Origin: Pseudomonas abieticivorans
GTDB taxonomy: Bacteria; Pseudomonadota; Gammaproteobacteria; Pseudomonadales; Pseudomonadaceae
Direction: 5' to 3'
NCBI RefSeq assembly: GCF_023509015.1
Contig: NZ_CP094975.1
Coordinates: 6,379,501 to 6,443,500 of the forward strand
DNA length: 64,000 nt
Shown here: positions 1 to 8,418 of the stretch, in pieces
Layout of the letters: each line of letters opens with the position of its first letter
How positions within the stretch are numbered: the first letter of the stretch is position 1
Translations under genes and position numbers: made by a program
The notes under the pieces: model-generated
Database searches by the model: none
Seen by the model: only the letters and a program-made list of their open reading frames with translations
Told to the model about the DNA's origin: nothing

Positions 1-326
1 TCGCGTAGCAGGCCGATGCCGTCGAAGTTCTCGGCGTAGATCTTGCCGTTCTCGAACTTCAGCGCATTGCTCGCCTTGGCCAGGGTAGCCCGCTCACTGC
101 GCGCTTCAGCCAGCTCGAACGCTTGCAACTTGAACGGCGCGGTGATGTTCATGCCACGCGCGCCGCTGTCGCGAAACCTGCGTACGTCGCCGGCAAAATC
201 GTCCAGCGAGCCTTCAATGGCGCTGTAGGCGAGGTCCTGATCAGTCACCTCAGCAAACAGGCCATGAATCAGCGGCGACTTGGTGTGGTTGATCGGCCGG
301 CCGATCACTGCATAACGGTCTGTCAT
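1..326 (-). CDS. Shikimate dehydrogenase family protein, 3' end outside window
   Basis: Reading leftward from 326, the protein opens MTDRYAVIGRPINHTKSPLI, the characteristic N-terminus of AroE/YdiB shikimate-quinate dehydrogenases, with the substrate-binding S and K of the NHTKSP motif. About 108 residues are visible; the Rossmann NADP domain lies beyond position 1. The ATG overlaps the stop of the upstream CoA-transferase gene (ATGA), so it is the last visible member of a five-gene operon starting at 3351. Because it sits in an acyl-CoA catabolic operon it is more likely an accessory paralogue (quinate/shikimate or related substrate) than the housekeeping aroE; this is inference. Family confident, substrate unknown. 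Confidence 0.88.
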   Translation of the reverse strand, partial: MTDRYAVIGRPINHTKSPLIHGLFAEVTDQDLAYSAIEGSLDDFAGDVRRFRDSGARGMNITAPFKLQAFELAEARSERATLAKASNALKFENGKIYAENFDGIGLLR

Positions 327-1555
327 TGTGCAGCCTCCTGGGTGAACAGCACGCCATCGGCCTGCATCTGGGCGATTTCCTCGGCGCTGAAGCCCAGCGC
401 AGCAGCCACTTGGGCGTTGTGCTCACCCAGGTCCGGCGCCACTTGGTGGATAGTGGTGTCGCAGTCGGAAAAACGAAATGGCAGGTTGGGCATGCGCAAG
501 GTGCCGTAGCGTGGGTGCTCCTGTTCCACCACCATGCCGCGGGCCTTGATCTGCGGGTCGCCCAGCACTTCGTCGATGCGCTGGACCTTGGCGCTGGGCA
601 CGTCGATCTCATCGAGCAGCGACAGGATGCGCGCCACCGGGTTGGCCGCGACCCAGCGCTTGACCACTTCAAGGATTTCCAGCCGATGACTGTTGCGCCC
701 GTTCAGGCTATGGAATCGCGCATCCGAGCCAAAGCCTGGCGGCGCCCCGTTGGCTTCCAGCATCACCGCAAAACGCTTCCAGGCATCGTCGACCTGGGCG
801 GCAATCACCAGGTCCCCATCAGCGGCGCGGAACACCCCGTACAGCGTCGAGGTGGGCATGTCATGGCCGGTCTGCTCCGGCACCACGGTGCCACCCGACA
901 GGGTGTAGCACTGCACGGCGTACTCGTGCATCGAAAACAGGGTGTCGTACAGCGACATGTCGATGTGCTGGCCGCGGCCACTGTTGACCCGGCCCAGCAG
1001 GGCCGCGTTGATCGCCGCCACGGCGTGGATGCCGGTGTACATGTCGCCCAGGGAAATACGCAACAGCGGCGGCGCCTCCCCCGGGGTCCCGACCATCTGC
1101 ATGATGCCGCTCTTGGCCTCGGCGATCAGGCCGAACCCGGCGCGGTGGGCATCCGGGCCGGTGTGGCCGTAGGCCGAGATCGAGCAATAGACCAGCTTGG
1201 GGTTGCGCGCCGACAGCTCGGCGTAGCCCAGGCCGAGTTTTTCCAGGGCGCCAGGCCGGTAGTTTTCGATGAACACATCGGCCGAGTCACACAGCTTCTG
1301 CATGAACGCTTTGCCACGCGGGTCTTTCATGTTGACGCTGACGCCCTGCTTGCCCATGTTCAGCTGCAGGAAGTAACCACTTTGGTGGTCATCCAGGGTA
1401 AAGGCGTGCTGGCGACCGGCGTCGCCGGTGCCTGGGCGTTCAACCTTGATCACTTCGGCGCCCAGGGCTGCCAGGCAGCGGCCCACGTAGGGCCCGGCCA
1501 GGAAGTGGCTGTAGTCGATCACGCGCAACCCCTTGAGGGGCAATGGCTGGCTCAT
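323..1555 (-). CDS. CaiB/BaiF (class III) CoA-transferase
   Basis: The 410-residue product has the family opening (LPLKGLRVIDYSHFLAGPYV) and the conserved catalytic aspartate at about residue 171 in the motif LGDMYTGIHAV, at the position used by formyl-CoA transferase and relatives to form the acyl-aspartyl intermediate. Length is normal for the family. It would move CoA between carboxylic acids in the cytoplasm. It lies between a MaoC hydratase gene (4-bp overlap on that side) and an AroE-like gene (ATGA overlap), so these are translationally coupled. Substrate acid unknown. Confidence 0.9.
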   Translation of the reverse strand: MSQPLPLKGLRVIDYSHFLAGPYVGRCLAALGAEVIKVERPGTGDAGRQHAFTLDDHQSGYFLQLNMGKQGVSVNMKDPRGKAFMQKLCDSADVFIENYRPGALEKLGLGYAELSARNPKLVYCSISAYGHTGPDAHRAGFGLIAEAKSGIMQMVGTPGEAPPLLRISLGDMYTGIHAVAAINAALLGRVNSGRGQHIDMSLYDTLFSMHEYAVQCYTLSGGTVVPEQTGHDMPTSTLYGVFRAADGDLVIAAQVDDAWKRFAVMLEANGAPPGFGSDARFHSLNGRNSHRLEILEVVKRWVAANPVARILSLLDEIDVPSAKVQRIDEVLGDPQIKARGMVVEQEHPRYGTLRMPNLPFRFSDCDTTIHQVAPDLGEHNAQVAAALGFSAEEIAQMQADGVLFTQEAAQ

Positions 1556-2007
1556 GGTTGTGGTCTGCGTGGGACCATCAGACGGTGTTCGCCGCGTTGC
1601 ACGACCTCGCCTTTCTGGTTGATCAATTCGGAGGGCAGCACGACGATGCCCCAGTCAGGCTTGCTGTTGCTGGCGCGCATGCTGCCCACGCGAAACTTCA
1701 CGTGCAGCACGTCATCCACCTTGATCGGTAGCAAAAAGTCCCAGGTCCAGCCCAGCGACATGCCCGGCAAAAAGCGATAGTCGCTTTGGGTCTTCAAGCC
1801 GTCGGCGATGCTCTGGCCGAACAGCCCGTGGGCCACCAGGCAGCCAAAGTGGCTGGCGTTGGCATAGGCTTCGTCGACGTGCACCGGGGTGTGGTCGCCG
1901 GTCAGGTCGGCGTAGGCCAGGATGCGCGCCTTGGTGACGGTGTACGCGGGGCTGATGCACTCATCGCCTTCGCGGGCATCGTCCCAGTATTTCTCAATGA
2001 TGGTCAT
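1552..2007 (-). CDS. MaoC-like hotdog-fold hydratase
   Basis: A 151-residue single-hotdog protein starting MTIIEKYWDDAREGD. It carries the hydratase-2 signature region TGDHTPVHVDEAYA followed by HFGCLVAHGLF, where the D and H are the family's catalytic pair. Longer in-frame starts exist upstream, but the ATG at 2007 fits homologues and the gap to the preceding VOC gene. The enzyme would hydrate or dehydrate an enoyl/hydroxyacyl-CoA or related thioester. It overlaps the CoA-transferase start by 4 bp, supporting a shared pathway. Confidence 0.88.
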   Translation of the reverse strand: MTIIEKYWDDAREGDECISPAYTVTKARILAYADLTGDHTPVHVDEAYANASHFGCLVAHGLFGQSIADGLKTQSDYRFLPGMSLGWTWDFLLPIKVDDVLHVKFRVGSMRASNSKPDWGIVVLPSELINQKGEVVQRGEHRLMVPRRPQP

Positions 2008-2017
2008 GGTTGGCAGC

Positions 2018-2404
2018 TCACGAACGCGGGTTGATGGCCAGGGCCTGGGCAACGCAGGCCACGGGCGAGGCTTGAATGAATTCCACTGCCAGCCCATCGG
2101 GCAAACGCAGCCAGTTGCGGCCTTGGGGCATTTCAGTCACGTCGAATTTCCAGGCCGCGCTCAAGGCGTATTCCATGTCTTCGCACATCACCCCCAAGTG
2201 CCCCAGGCGCCCTTCCGGCCCGGCAAACTCAGGTGCGCTGATGAACTGCATGCCGCCCAGGGTCCAGTACTGGATGGGCTGCTCGACGGTGCCCTGCACT
2301 TCGCGCAGGGTCATGCCGAACACATCGTGGAAAAAGCGGATGTGCCAATGGATGTCTTTGACCCAGACGGCGACGTGTTCCACGTAGGCTTTGGGGATGC
2401 TCAC
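2018..2404 (-). CDS. VOC-family (glyoxalase/extradiol dioxygenase fold) protein
   Basis: A 128-residue protein with the single vicinal-oxygen-chelate unit: an N-terminal metal His in YVEHVAVWV, a second His in RLGHLGVM and a C-terminal Glu in GLAVEFIQ. These suit a metal-dependent lyase, isomerase or dioxygenase. The start overlaps the end of the ketopantoate-reductase-like gene by 4 bp, so it is part of the same operon. Subfamily function cannot be assigned from sequence alone. Confidence 0.85.
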   Translation of the reverse strand: MSIPKAYVEHVAVWVKDIHWHIRFFHDVFGMTLREVQGTVEQPIQYWTLGGMQFISAPEFAGPEGRLGHLGVMCEDMEYALSAAWKFDVTEMPQGRNWLRLPDGLAVEFIQASPVACVAQALAINPRS

Positions 2405-3351
2405 GATTTGGCTTCCTCTTGTTGGTGGTCGGCCATGGCCCGCTCGATGCCTTTCATGCAGGCCACCAGCGTTGCATTGACCGGGGTGGGCACGCCGTGG
2501 CGCTGGCCCCAGCGCACGACGGAGCCGTTGATGAAATCAATTTCGGTGATCGAGCCTTTTTCCAGGCTTTGCAGCATGGAGGTCTTGAACGAGGCCGGCA
2601 GGCCCTCGCTGGCCATGTTCCAGGCCGCGCCCGGGTTGGTCAGGCTCAGTTGCACCCCGGCCGCGATAGCCACGGCGATGGCTTCGGCCACGGCGGCCAG
2701 CGCCGTGGCCTTGAGCAGCGGCTCGCTGTACAACTGGCCATAGGTGAGCATGGTGATGCCGGTGAGCGCCCCGGTGGCGACATTGATCAGCAACTTGTCC
2801 CACATGGTGCCCAGGATGTTGTCGCTGACCGTGGTGGCCAGCCCGGCGCCGTTGAAGGCGTCGGCAATCTCTTGCACGCGGGGGCTGAGCATGCCGTCCA
2901 GCTCGCCGATGTAAGTGTGCTTGCCGGCGACCCCGGCGCGGATGCTGCCCGGTTCCAGCAACACGCCGCCCACATAGGTCTTGCCGGCCAACACCCGCGA
3001 ACGGCCCACGGCGTCAGCCAGGATGTCTTCGTGGCCCAGGCCGTTCTGCAGGGACAGCACCAGGGTCTGCGGGCCCACCAGGGCCATCGCGCCGGCCATG
3101 GCTTGGGCGGTGTGGAAGGACTTGACCAGCACGACCACCAGGTCGACCGCGCCGACCTCATCCGCCGTGGTACTGGCCTTGACCTTCACGGCGCGCTCAC
3201 CGCGCTCGTCGTGCACCTTGAGCCCGTCGCGATTGATCGCCTCGACGTGTGTGGCGTTGCGGTTCAACAGCCAGGTGTCGTGCCCTGCCTCGCTGAGTGT
3301 GGCGCCGATGGCGCACCCCAGTGCACCAGCGCCAAGAATGCAGATTTTCAC
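2401..3351 (-). CDS. Ketopantoate reductase (PanE/ApbA) family oxidoreductase
   Basis: The product (316 aa) begins VKICILGAGALGCAIGATL, a GxGxxG NADPH site, and continues with the PanE-type central region (KSFHTAQA, SLQNGLGHED) and C-terminal helical domain with K and N in DKLLINVATGALTGI. A longer GTG start at 3378 is possible, but a perfect AGGAGG lies 7 bases before the GTG at 3351, which decides the start. It heads the operon and is divergent from a LysR gene. With CoA-transferase and hydratase neighbours it probably reduces a 2-keto acid or beta-keto intermediate rather than making pantoate; that is inference. Confidence 0.87.
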   Translation of the reverse strand: MKICILGAGALGCAIGATLSEAGHDTWLLNRNATHVEAINRDGLKVHDERGERAVKVKASTTADEVGAVDLVVVLVKSFHTAQAMAGAMALVGPQTLVLSLQNGLGHEDILADAVGRSRVLAGKTYVGGVLLEPGSIRAGVAGKHTYIGELDGMLSPRVQEIADAFNGAGLATTVSDNILGTMWDKLLINVATGALTGITMLTYGQLYSEPLLKATALAAVAEAIAVAIAAGVQLSLTNPGAAWNMASEGLPASFKTSMLQSLEKGSITEIDFINGSVVRWGQRHGVPTPVNATLVACMKGIERAMADHQQEEAKS

Positions 3352-3397
3352 GAAACGGCCTCCTGTTTTTTTTGCCACCTTAAGTATCTGGACGTTG

Positions 3398-3419
3398 TTG
3401 AGCTATACAATGAACTCAA
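3398..3419. promoter_or_regulatory. Inverted repeat between LysR gene and divergent operon
   Basis: TTGAG-N12-CTCAA lies between the divergent starts at 3351 and 3443, the place and form expected of a LysR regulator binding site (T-N11-A type). Assignment as the operator of the adjacent LysR protein is inference. Confidence 0.4.
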
Positions 3420-3442
3420 TAAGCCCATTGAAATTTACAATA

Positions 3443-4348
3443 ATGCTAAATGCGACCCACCTGCCCGAACCGAAATTGCTGCAGCTGTTCGACGTGCTCT
3501 ACAACACCCGCAGCGTGACCCGCGCCGCCGAGCAGCTTGGCCAGAGCCAGCCGACCATCAGCATTTGGCTGGGCCGCCTGCGCGAGCAACTGCATGACCC
3601 GCTGTTCGTGCGCACGCCCACCGGCATGGCGCCCACGCCACAGGCCGATGCCTTGATCGGCCCGTGTCGGGAAGTGCTGGAGTCGTTGCGCCGGCTCACG
3701 GCCTGGGAGAGTGACTTTGTGCCGGCCACGGCGCAGCGACGCTTTCGCCTGTGCGTCAGTGACGCCAGCCACATCACCCTGCTGCCGCAGTTGCTCGAGC
3801 ATTTACGCAAGCAGGCCCCCGGCATCCGCCTGGAGGCTGCACGCATCGACGGCAATAGCGAACGGGCGCTGGAATCCGGCGAAGCGGACCTGGCCGTGGG
3901 GTTCGTGCCCTGGCTGGGCGCCGGGATGTACCAGCAGGTGCTGTTCCCGCAGGACTGGGTGTGCCTGAGCAGCGCCACCCACCCGCGCATCGGCGCGGCG
4001 CTGAGCGTTCAGACCTACTGCGCCGAAGGGCATGTGCTGGTCAGCGCCGGCACCGGCCAGAAGCTTTTGGAAGCGGGCTTGGCGCGCATGGCCGTGGAGC
4101 GACGGATCATCCTTGAGTTACCCGGCTTCCTGGGCCTGGGGGCGATCATCGGCACCACCGACCTGATCGCCACCCTGCCCCGCCACATCGGCGAAACCCT
4201 GGCGGCCATGCACCACCTGGCCGTGCATGACTGCCCGGTGGCCATCGAGGGATTTTCGGTGAAGCAGCACTGGCATGCGCGTTACCACCTGGACAGTGGC
4301 AACCGCTGGTTGCGAGGGGTGATGCTGGCGTTGTTCAAGTCTGATTGA
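3443..4348 (+). CDS. LysR-family transcriptional regulator
   Basis: The 301-residue protein has the LysR winged helix at its N-terminus (LFDVLYNTRSVTRAAEQLGQ then QPTISIWLGRLREQLHDPLFVRT) and a periplasmic-binding-like effector domain. The chosen start is the ATG at 3443 (MLNATHLPEPKLLQ); an in-frame ATG at 3410 would add 11 residues. It is transcribed away from the five-gene operon 3351-1, the classic arrangement for an activator of that operon. Effector unknown. Confidence 0.92.
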   Translation: MLNATHLPEPKLLQLFDVLYNTRSVTRAAEQLGQSQPTISIWLGRLREQLHDPLFVRTPTGMAPTPQADALIGPCREVLESLRRLTAWESDFVPATAQRRFRLCVSDASHITLLPQLLEHLRKQAPGIRLEAARIDGNSERALESGEADLAVGFVPWLGAGMYQQVLFPQDWVCLSSATHPRIGAALSVQTYCAEGHVLVSAGTGQKLLEAGLARMAVERRIILELPGFLGLGAIIGTTDLIATLPRHIGETLAAMHHLAVHDCPVAIEGFSVKQHWHARYHLDSGNRWLRGVMLALFKSD

Positions 4349-4396
4349 AGCAACGCCAACGGCGCCCACTGGTGGCGCCGCGAGCTGGCGGGCCGC

Positions 4397-6037
4397 TTAC
4401 GAAATGGCGGCGTCGACCAGCACTTGCGCCTCCGCCACCAGGCGCTGCAAGTGCCCTTCGTCAATGAAGCTTTCGGCGTAGATCTTGTAGATGTCTTCGG
4501 TGCCCGACGGCCGCGCGGCAAACCAGCCATTGGCCGTCATCACCTTGAGCCCGCCGATCGCCTGGTCGTTGCCCGGCGCATGGCTGAGGATCTGTTCGAT
4601 TTTCTCACCGGCAAGCTCAGTGGAGGTGACCTGTTGGGGCGACAGCTTGCCCAGCGCGGCCTTCTGCTGCGGGTTGGCCTTTGCCTCGACGCGGGTGGCG
4701 AAGGGTTCGCCCAGGGCCGCCGTGAGTTCGTTGTAGGCCTGGCTCGGATCACGGCCAGTGCGCGCGGTGATTTCCGCCGCCAGCAAGGACGGGATCAAGC
4801 CGTCTTTATCGGTGGCCCAGACACTGCCATCGCGCCGCAGGAACGAGGCCCCGGCGCTCTCTTCGCCGCCAAAGCCCAGCGAGCCATCGAACAGGCCGTC
4901 GGCGAAGTACTTGAAGCCCACCGGCACCTCATACAGGCGCCGGCCCAGGCGCGCGGTGACGCGGTCGATCAGGCCGCTGCTGACCACGGTCTTGCCGACC
5001 GCGGCATCGGCACGCCACTGCGGGCGGTTCTGGAACAGGTAGTCGATGGCCACCGCCAGGTAGTTGTTCGGCGCCAACAGGCCGCCGGTGGGGGTGACGA
5101 TGCCGTGGCGATCGTGGTCCGGGTCGCAGGCGAAAGCCACGTCAAAGCGGTCCTTGAGGCCGATCAGGCCTTGCATGGCATACGGCGAGGACGGGTCCAT
5201 GCGGATCTGCCCGTCCCAGTCCACGCACATGAAGCGGAAGGTCGGGTCGACACTGGTGTTGACCACGTCCAGGTTCAGCTTGTAGTGCTCGGCGATGGCC
5301 GACCAGTAGTTGACCCCTGCACCGCCCAGCGGGTCGACGCCCAGGCGCAGGCCCGAATCACGGATGGCCACAAGGTCGATCACGTTGCCCAGGTCGGCCA
5401 CGTAGGTGTTCAGGTAGTCATGGCGGTGCGTGGTGGGTGCCTTGAGCGCCTGCTCGTAGCTGATGCGCTTGACGCCCTTGAGGCGCTCGCCCAGCAGTTC
5501 GTTGGCCTTGGCCTCGATCCACTTGGTCACGTGGCTGTCGGCCGGGCCACCGTTGGGCGGGTTGTATTTGAAGCCACCGCTTTGCGGCGGGTTGTGCGAG
5601 GGCGTAATCACCACGCCGTCGGCCAGGCCCGAGGTGCGCCCGCGGTTGTAGCACAAGATGGCGTGGGACACTGCCGGGGTGGGCGTGTACTCGTCATTTT
5701 CGGCGATCATCACGTTCACGCCATTGGCGGCGAACACTTCCAGGGCGCTGACGCCGGCCGGGGTGGACAGCGCGTGGGTGTCGATGCCGACGAACAGCGG
5801 GCCGTCGATGCCTTGGGCAGCGCGGTACAACACGATGGCCTGGCTGATGGCCAGGACGTGCCATTCGTTGAAGCTTGCGTCGAACGAGCTGCCCCGGTGC
5901 CCCGACGTGCCGAAGGCCACGCGTTGGGTGGCGATGGCGGCGTCGGGCTGGCGGGTGTAGTACTCGCTGACCAGTCGAGGGATATCGACCAGCACGCTGG
6001 CCGGAGCCGGTTTACCTGCCAAGGGACTGAGCTTCAT
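4397..6037 (-). CDS. pgm: Alpha-D-glucose phosphate-specific phosphoglucomutase
   Basis: This 546-residue protein interconverts glucose 1-phosphate and glucose 6-phosphate. It opens [20 protein letters not shown] and contains [10 protein letters not shown], the phosphoserine loop [11 protein letters not shown], the Mg-binding loop DPDHDRHG and the C-terminal phosphate loop [10 protein letters not shown], all typical of the bacterial Pgm family. It stands alone and converges with the LysR gene; a GC-rich hairpin around 4362-4382 between the two lacks a T tract. Housekeeping gene. Confidence 0.96.
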   Translation of the reverse strand: MKLSPLAGKPAPASVLVDIPRLVSEYYTRQPDAAIATQRVAFGTSGHRGSSFDASFNEWHVLAISQAIVLYRAAQGIDGPLFVGIDTHALSTPAGVSALEVFAANGVNVMIAENDEYTPTPAVSHAILCYNRGRTSGLADGVVITPSHNPPQSGGFKYNPPNGGPADSHVTKWIEAKANELLGERLKGVKRISYEQALKAPTTHRHDYLNTYVADLGNVIDLVAIRDSGLRLGVDPLGGAGVNYWSAIAEHYKLNLDVVNTSVDPTFRFMCVDWDGQIRMDPSSPYAMQGLIGLKDRFDVAFACDPDHDRHGIVTPTGGLLAPNNYLAVAIDYLFQNRPQWRADAAVGKTVVSSGLIDRVTARLGRRLYEVPVGFKYFADGLFDGSLGFGGEESAGASFLRRDGSVWATDKDGLIPSLLAAEITARTGRDPSQAYNELTAALGEPFATRVEAKANPQQKAALGKLSPQQVTSTELAGEKIEQILSHAPGNDQAIGGLKVMTANGWFAARPSGTEDIYKIYAESFIDEGHLQRLVAEAQVLVDAAIS

Positions 6038-6165
6038 GCATTACCTCGAAAATGGGGGTTGGAACACTGCCGAGCAGTTTACTGAGTGTTGGACCGGCGC
6101 GGCAGGGGTTGTATCCCTCGCCAGTCAAATTAACGTGATTTGTACCTGACATAACATCACAGCCC

Positions 6166-8418
6166 TTACCAGCGCCACCACTTGGGAAAAAGCTGCTGCA
6201 CCCGGCTCTCGCCAAACCGATCATCGATCAGCACCACCACGCCGCGATCGTCGACGCTGCGGATCACCCTTCCTGCTGCCTGCACCACTTTCTGCAAGCC
6301 GGGGTACAGGTAGGTGTAATCGTAGCCGGCGCCAAATATTTCACCCATGCGCTGCTTGAGTTGCTCGTTCACCGGGTTCAACTGGGCCAGGCCCAGGGTC
6401 GCGATAAATGCGCCGATCAACCGCGCACCCGGCAAGTCGATGCCTTCGCCAAACGCCCCGCCCAACACCGCGAAGCCCACCCCCTGGCTGTGCTCGGTGA
6501 ATTGCATGAGAAAGTCACGCCGCCGGCTCTCGTCCATGCCGCGCGATTGCACCCACAGCGGTACCTCGGGGTAGCGCTGTTGCATCACTTCGACCACCTG
6601 TTGCAAGTAGTCGAAACTGCTGAAAAACGCCAGGTAGTTGCCCGGCCGCTGGTTGAACTGCCGTGCAATCAACGCGGCAATTGGCTCAAGGGAGGCGCCC
6701 CGATGCTGGTAACGCGTGGAAATGCGCTGCTCGATGCGCACCTCCAGTTGCTCGGCACTGAACGGCGACTGCACGTCGACCCACGCGGTATTGGCGGGCA
6801 TGCCCAACAGGTCGGCGAAATAGTGCCGTGGGCTCAGGGTGGCGGAAAACAACACGCTGCTGCGCGCGGCCGCAATCCGCGGCCCACTCAACGAGGCCGG
6901 CACCACGTTGCGCAGGCACAACAATGCGCTTTTGCGCGCCCCGCGGCCCTCGCGAAGCTGGATGTCGAACACGTAGTGCTCGCCAAACAGCTCGGCCACG
7001 CGGCCAAAGTGCAGTGCGTCGAAATAGAAGTCCAGCAGTTCGCGGTCAAGGCCCTCGGGCTGCTCGTTCATCAGGTCGCCGATCAGTGACACGCAGCGCA
7101 TCAGGCACAGGGTAAATTTGTCGGTGGGGCTGTCGTAGGCCTGGTACGCCGCCACCTGGTCCTTGTACAGCGCGTTCCATTCGCGGTTCAGGCGCTGCAA
7201 GGCCGGCTTCAGGCTGGCCGGCGGGTTGCGGCGCAAGGCGTGCAGGCGTTGCTGGTCCAGGCTTGCGCTGTACATCTGGCGGGTGCGTTCCACCAGGTTG
7301 TGCGCCTCGTCCACCAGCAAGGCCAGGCGCCACTGGTTGGCCTGGGCCAAGCCCATCAGCAAGGCACTGAGGTCGAAATAATAGTTGTAGTCGCCGATCA
7401 CCACGTCCACCCAGCGGGCCATTTCCTGGCTCAGGTAGTACGGGCACACATCATGGGCCAGGGCGACCTCGCGCAGGGCCTGCTGGTGCAGCACGGCGAC
7501 CTGCGCGGCTGCAGCCCGGGCGGCCGGCAGACGATCGTAAAAGCCCCGGGCCAACGGGCAGCTCTCACCATGGCAGGCCTTGTCTGGGTGTTCGCAGGCC
7601 TTGTCCCGGGCCACCAGTTCCAGGCTGCGCAACTTGAGGTCGGGCGCACTGCGCTGCACGTGCTGCAAGGCGTCCAGGGCCAGTTGGCGGCCCGGGGTCT
7701 TGGCGGTCAGGAAGTAGATTTTGTCCAGTTGCTGCGGCACCAGCGCCTTGAGCAGCGGGAACAGCGTACCCAGTGTCTTGCCGATGCCGGTGGTGGCCTG
7801 GGCCATCAGGCAACGCCCGGTGCTGACTGCCTTGTACACGGTTTCGGCCAACTCACGCTGGCCGCTACGAAAACCCTCGAACGGAAACTTCAAGCTGCCC
7901 AGGCCACTGTCGCGCAAGGCCGTACGGGCCATTTCGCTGCGCGCCCAGTCCAAAAACAAGCGGCACTGGCCGTAGAAAAATACCTGCAGGTCGGCTGCCG
8001 TCCAGTGTTCTTCGATCAAGGTCTGGCGGTCGCTGTCGACGTCCAGGTACACCAGCGCCAGGTTGACGTCGGCCAGGGCCTCCTGCTGGCAGAGCAACCA
8101 GCCGTACACCCGTGCCTGGGCCCAGTGCAGTTGCCGATGGTTGGCCGGCTGGCGGGCCAGCTCGCCACGGTAGGTCTTGATCTCTTCCAGGCGGTTGCGC
8201 AACGGGTCGTAGCCGTCGGCCCGGCCGCGCACCGCCAGCTCCAGGTACTCACCGCTCAAGGCCACTTCACTGCGGTATCCGGCGCCGCGCCCACTGGTCA
8301 CCCGGCGGTGCCCGGCGATGCCTTCCTGGGCGCTGGGTGACGGCGTGAAGCGCAGGTCCAGGTCACCGACCTTGGCGGTGAACTCGCACAGCGCGCGCAC
8401 CGCGATCTGGTAACTCAC
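6166..8418 (-). CDS. ATP-dependent helicase, XPD/DinG type with N-terminal PD-(D/E)XK nuclease region
   Basis: The 750-residue protein begins VSYQIAVRALCEFTAKV. Residues about 60-150 hold a RecB/Cas4-like nuclease signature (GRADG near 68, EIK at 79-81, QARVYGWLL). A superfamily 2 helicase follows: Walker A TTGIGKT near 208-215, four spaced cysteines typical of an iron-sulfur cluster (ACEHPDKACHGESC ... VCPYY), the DEAH box (LLVDEAHNLVE), and a C-terminal motif QAAGRVIRS. The GTG at 8418 overlaps the stop of the upstream VRR-NUC gene (GTGA), so the two are coupled; a longer start inside that gene is less likely. Role: DNA repair, by family. Confidence 0.9.
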   Translation of the reverse strand: MSYQIAVRALCEFTAKVGDLDLRFTPSPSAQEGIAGHRRVTSGRGAGYRSEVALSGEYLELAVRGRADGYDPLRNRLEEIKTYRGELARQPANHRQLHWAQARVYGWLLCQQEALADVNLALVYLDVDSDRQTLIEEHWTAADLQVFFYGQCRLFLDWARSEMARTALRDSGLGSLKFPFEGFRSGQRELAETVYKAVSTGRCLMAQATTGIGKTLGTLFPLLKALVPQQLDKIYFLTAKTPGRQLALDALQHVQRSAPDLKLRSLELVARDKACEHPDKACHGESCPLARGFYDRLPAARAAAAQVAVLHQQALREVALAHDVCPYYLSQEMARWVDVVIGDYNYYFDLSALLMGLAQANQWRLALLVDEAHNLVERTRQMYSASLDQQRLHALRRNPPASLKPALQRLNREWNALYKDQVAAYQAYDSPTDKFTLCLMRCVSLIGDLMNEQPEGLDRELLDFYFDALHFGRVAELFGEHYVFDIQLREGRGARKSALLCLRNVVPASLSGPRIAAARSSVLFSATLSPRHYFADLLGMPANTAWVDVQSPFSAEQLEVRIEQRISTRYQHRGASLEPIAALIARQFNQRPGNYLAFFSSFDYLQQVVEVMQQRYPEVPLWVQSRGMDESRRRDFLMQFTEHSQGVGFAVLGGAFGEGIDLPGARLIGAFIATLGLAQLNPVNEQLKQRMGEIFGAGYDYTYLYPGLQKVVQAAGRVIRSVDDRGVVVLIDDRFGESRVQQLFPKWWRW

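Noticed and set aside
326..1780. 484-codon plus-strand ORF opposite the CoA-transferase
   Set aside because: Antisense shadow of real genes in GC-rich sequence, as are the other long ORFs opposite pgm, the helicase, BVMO and AraC genes.
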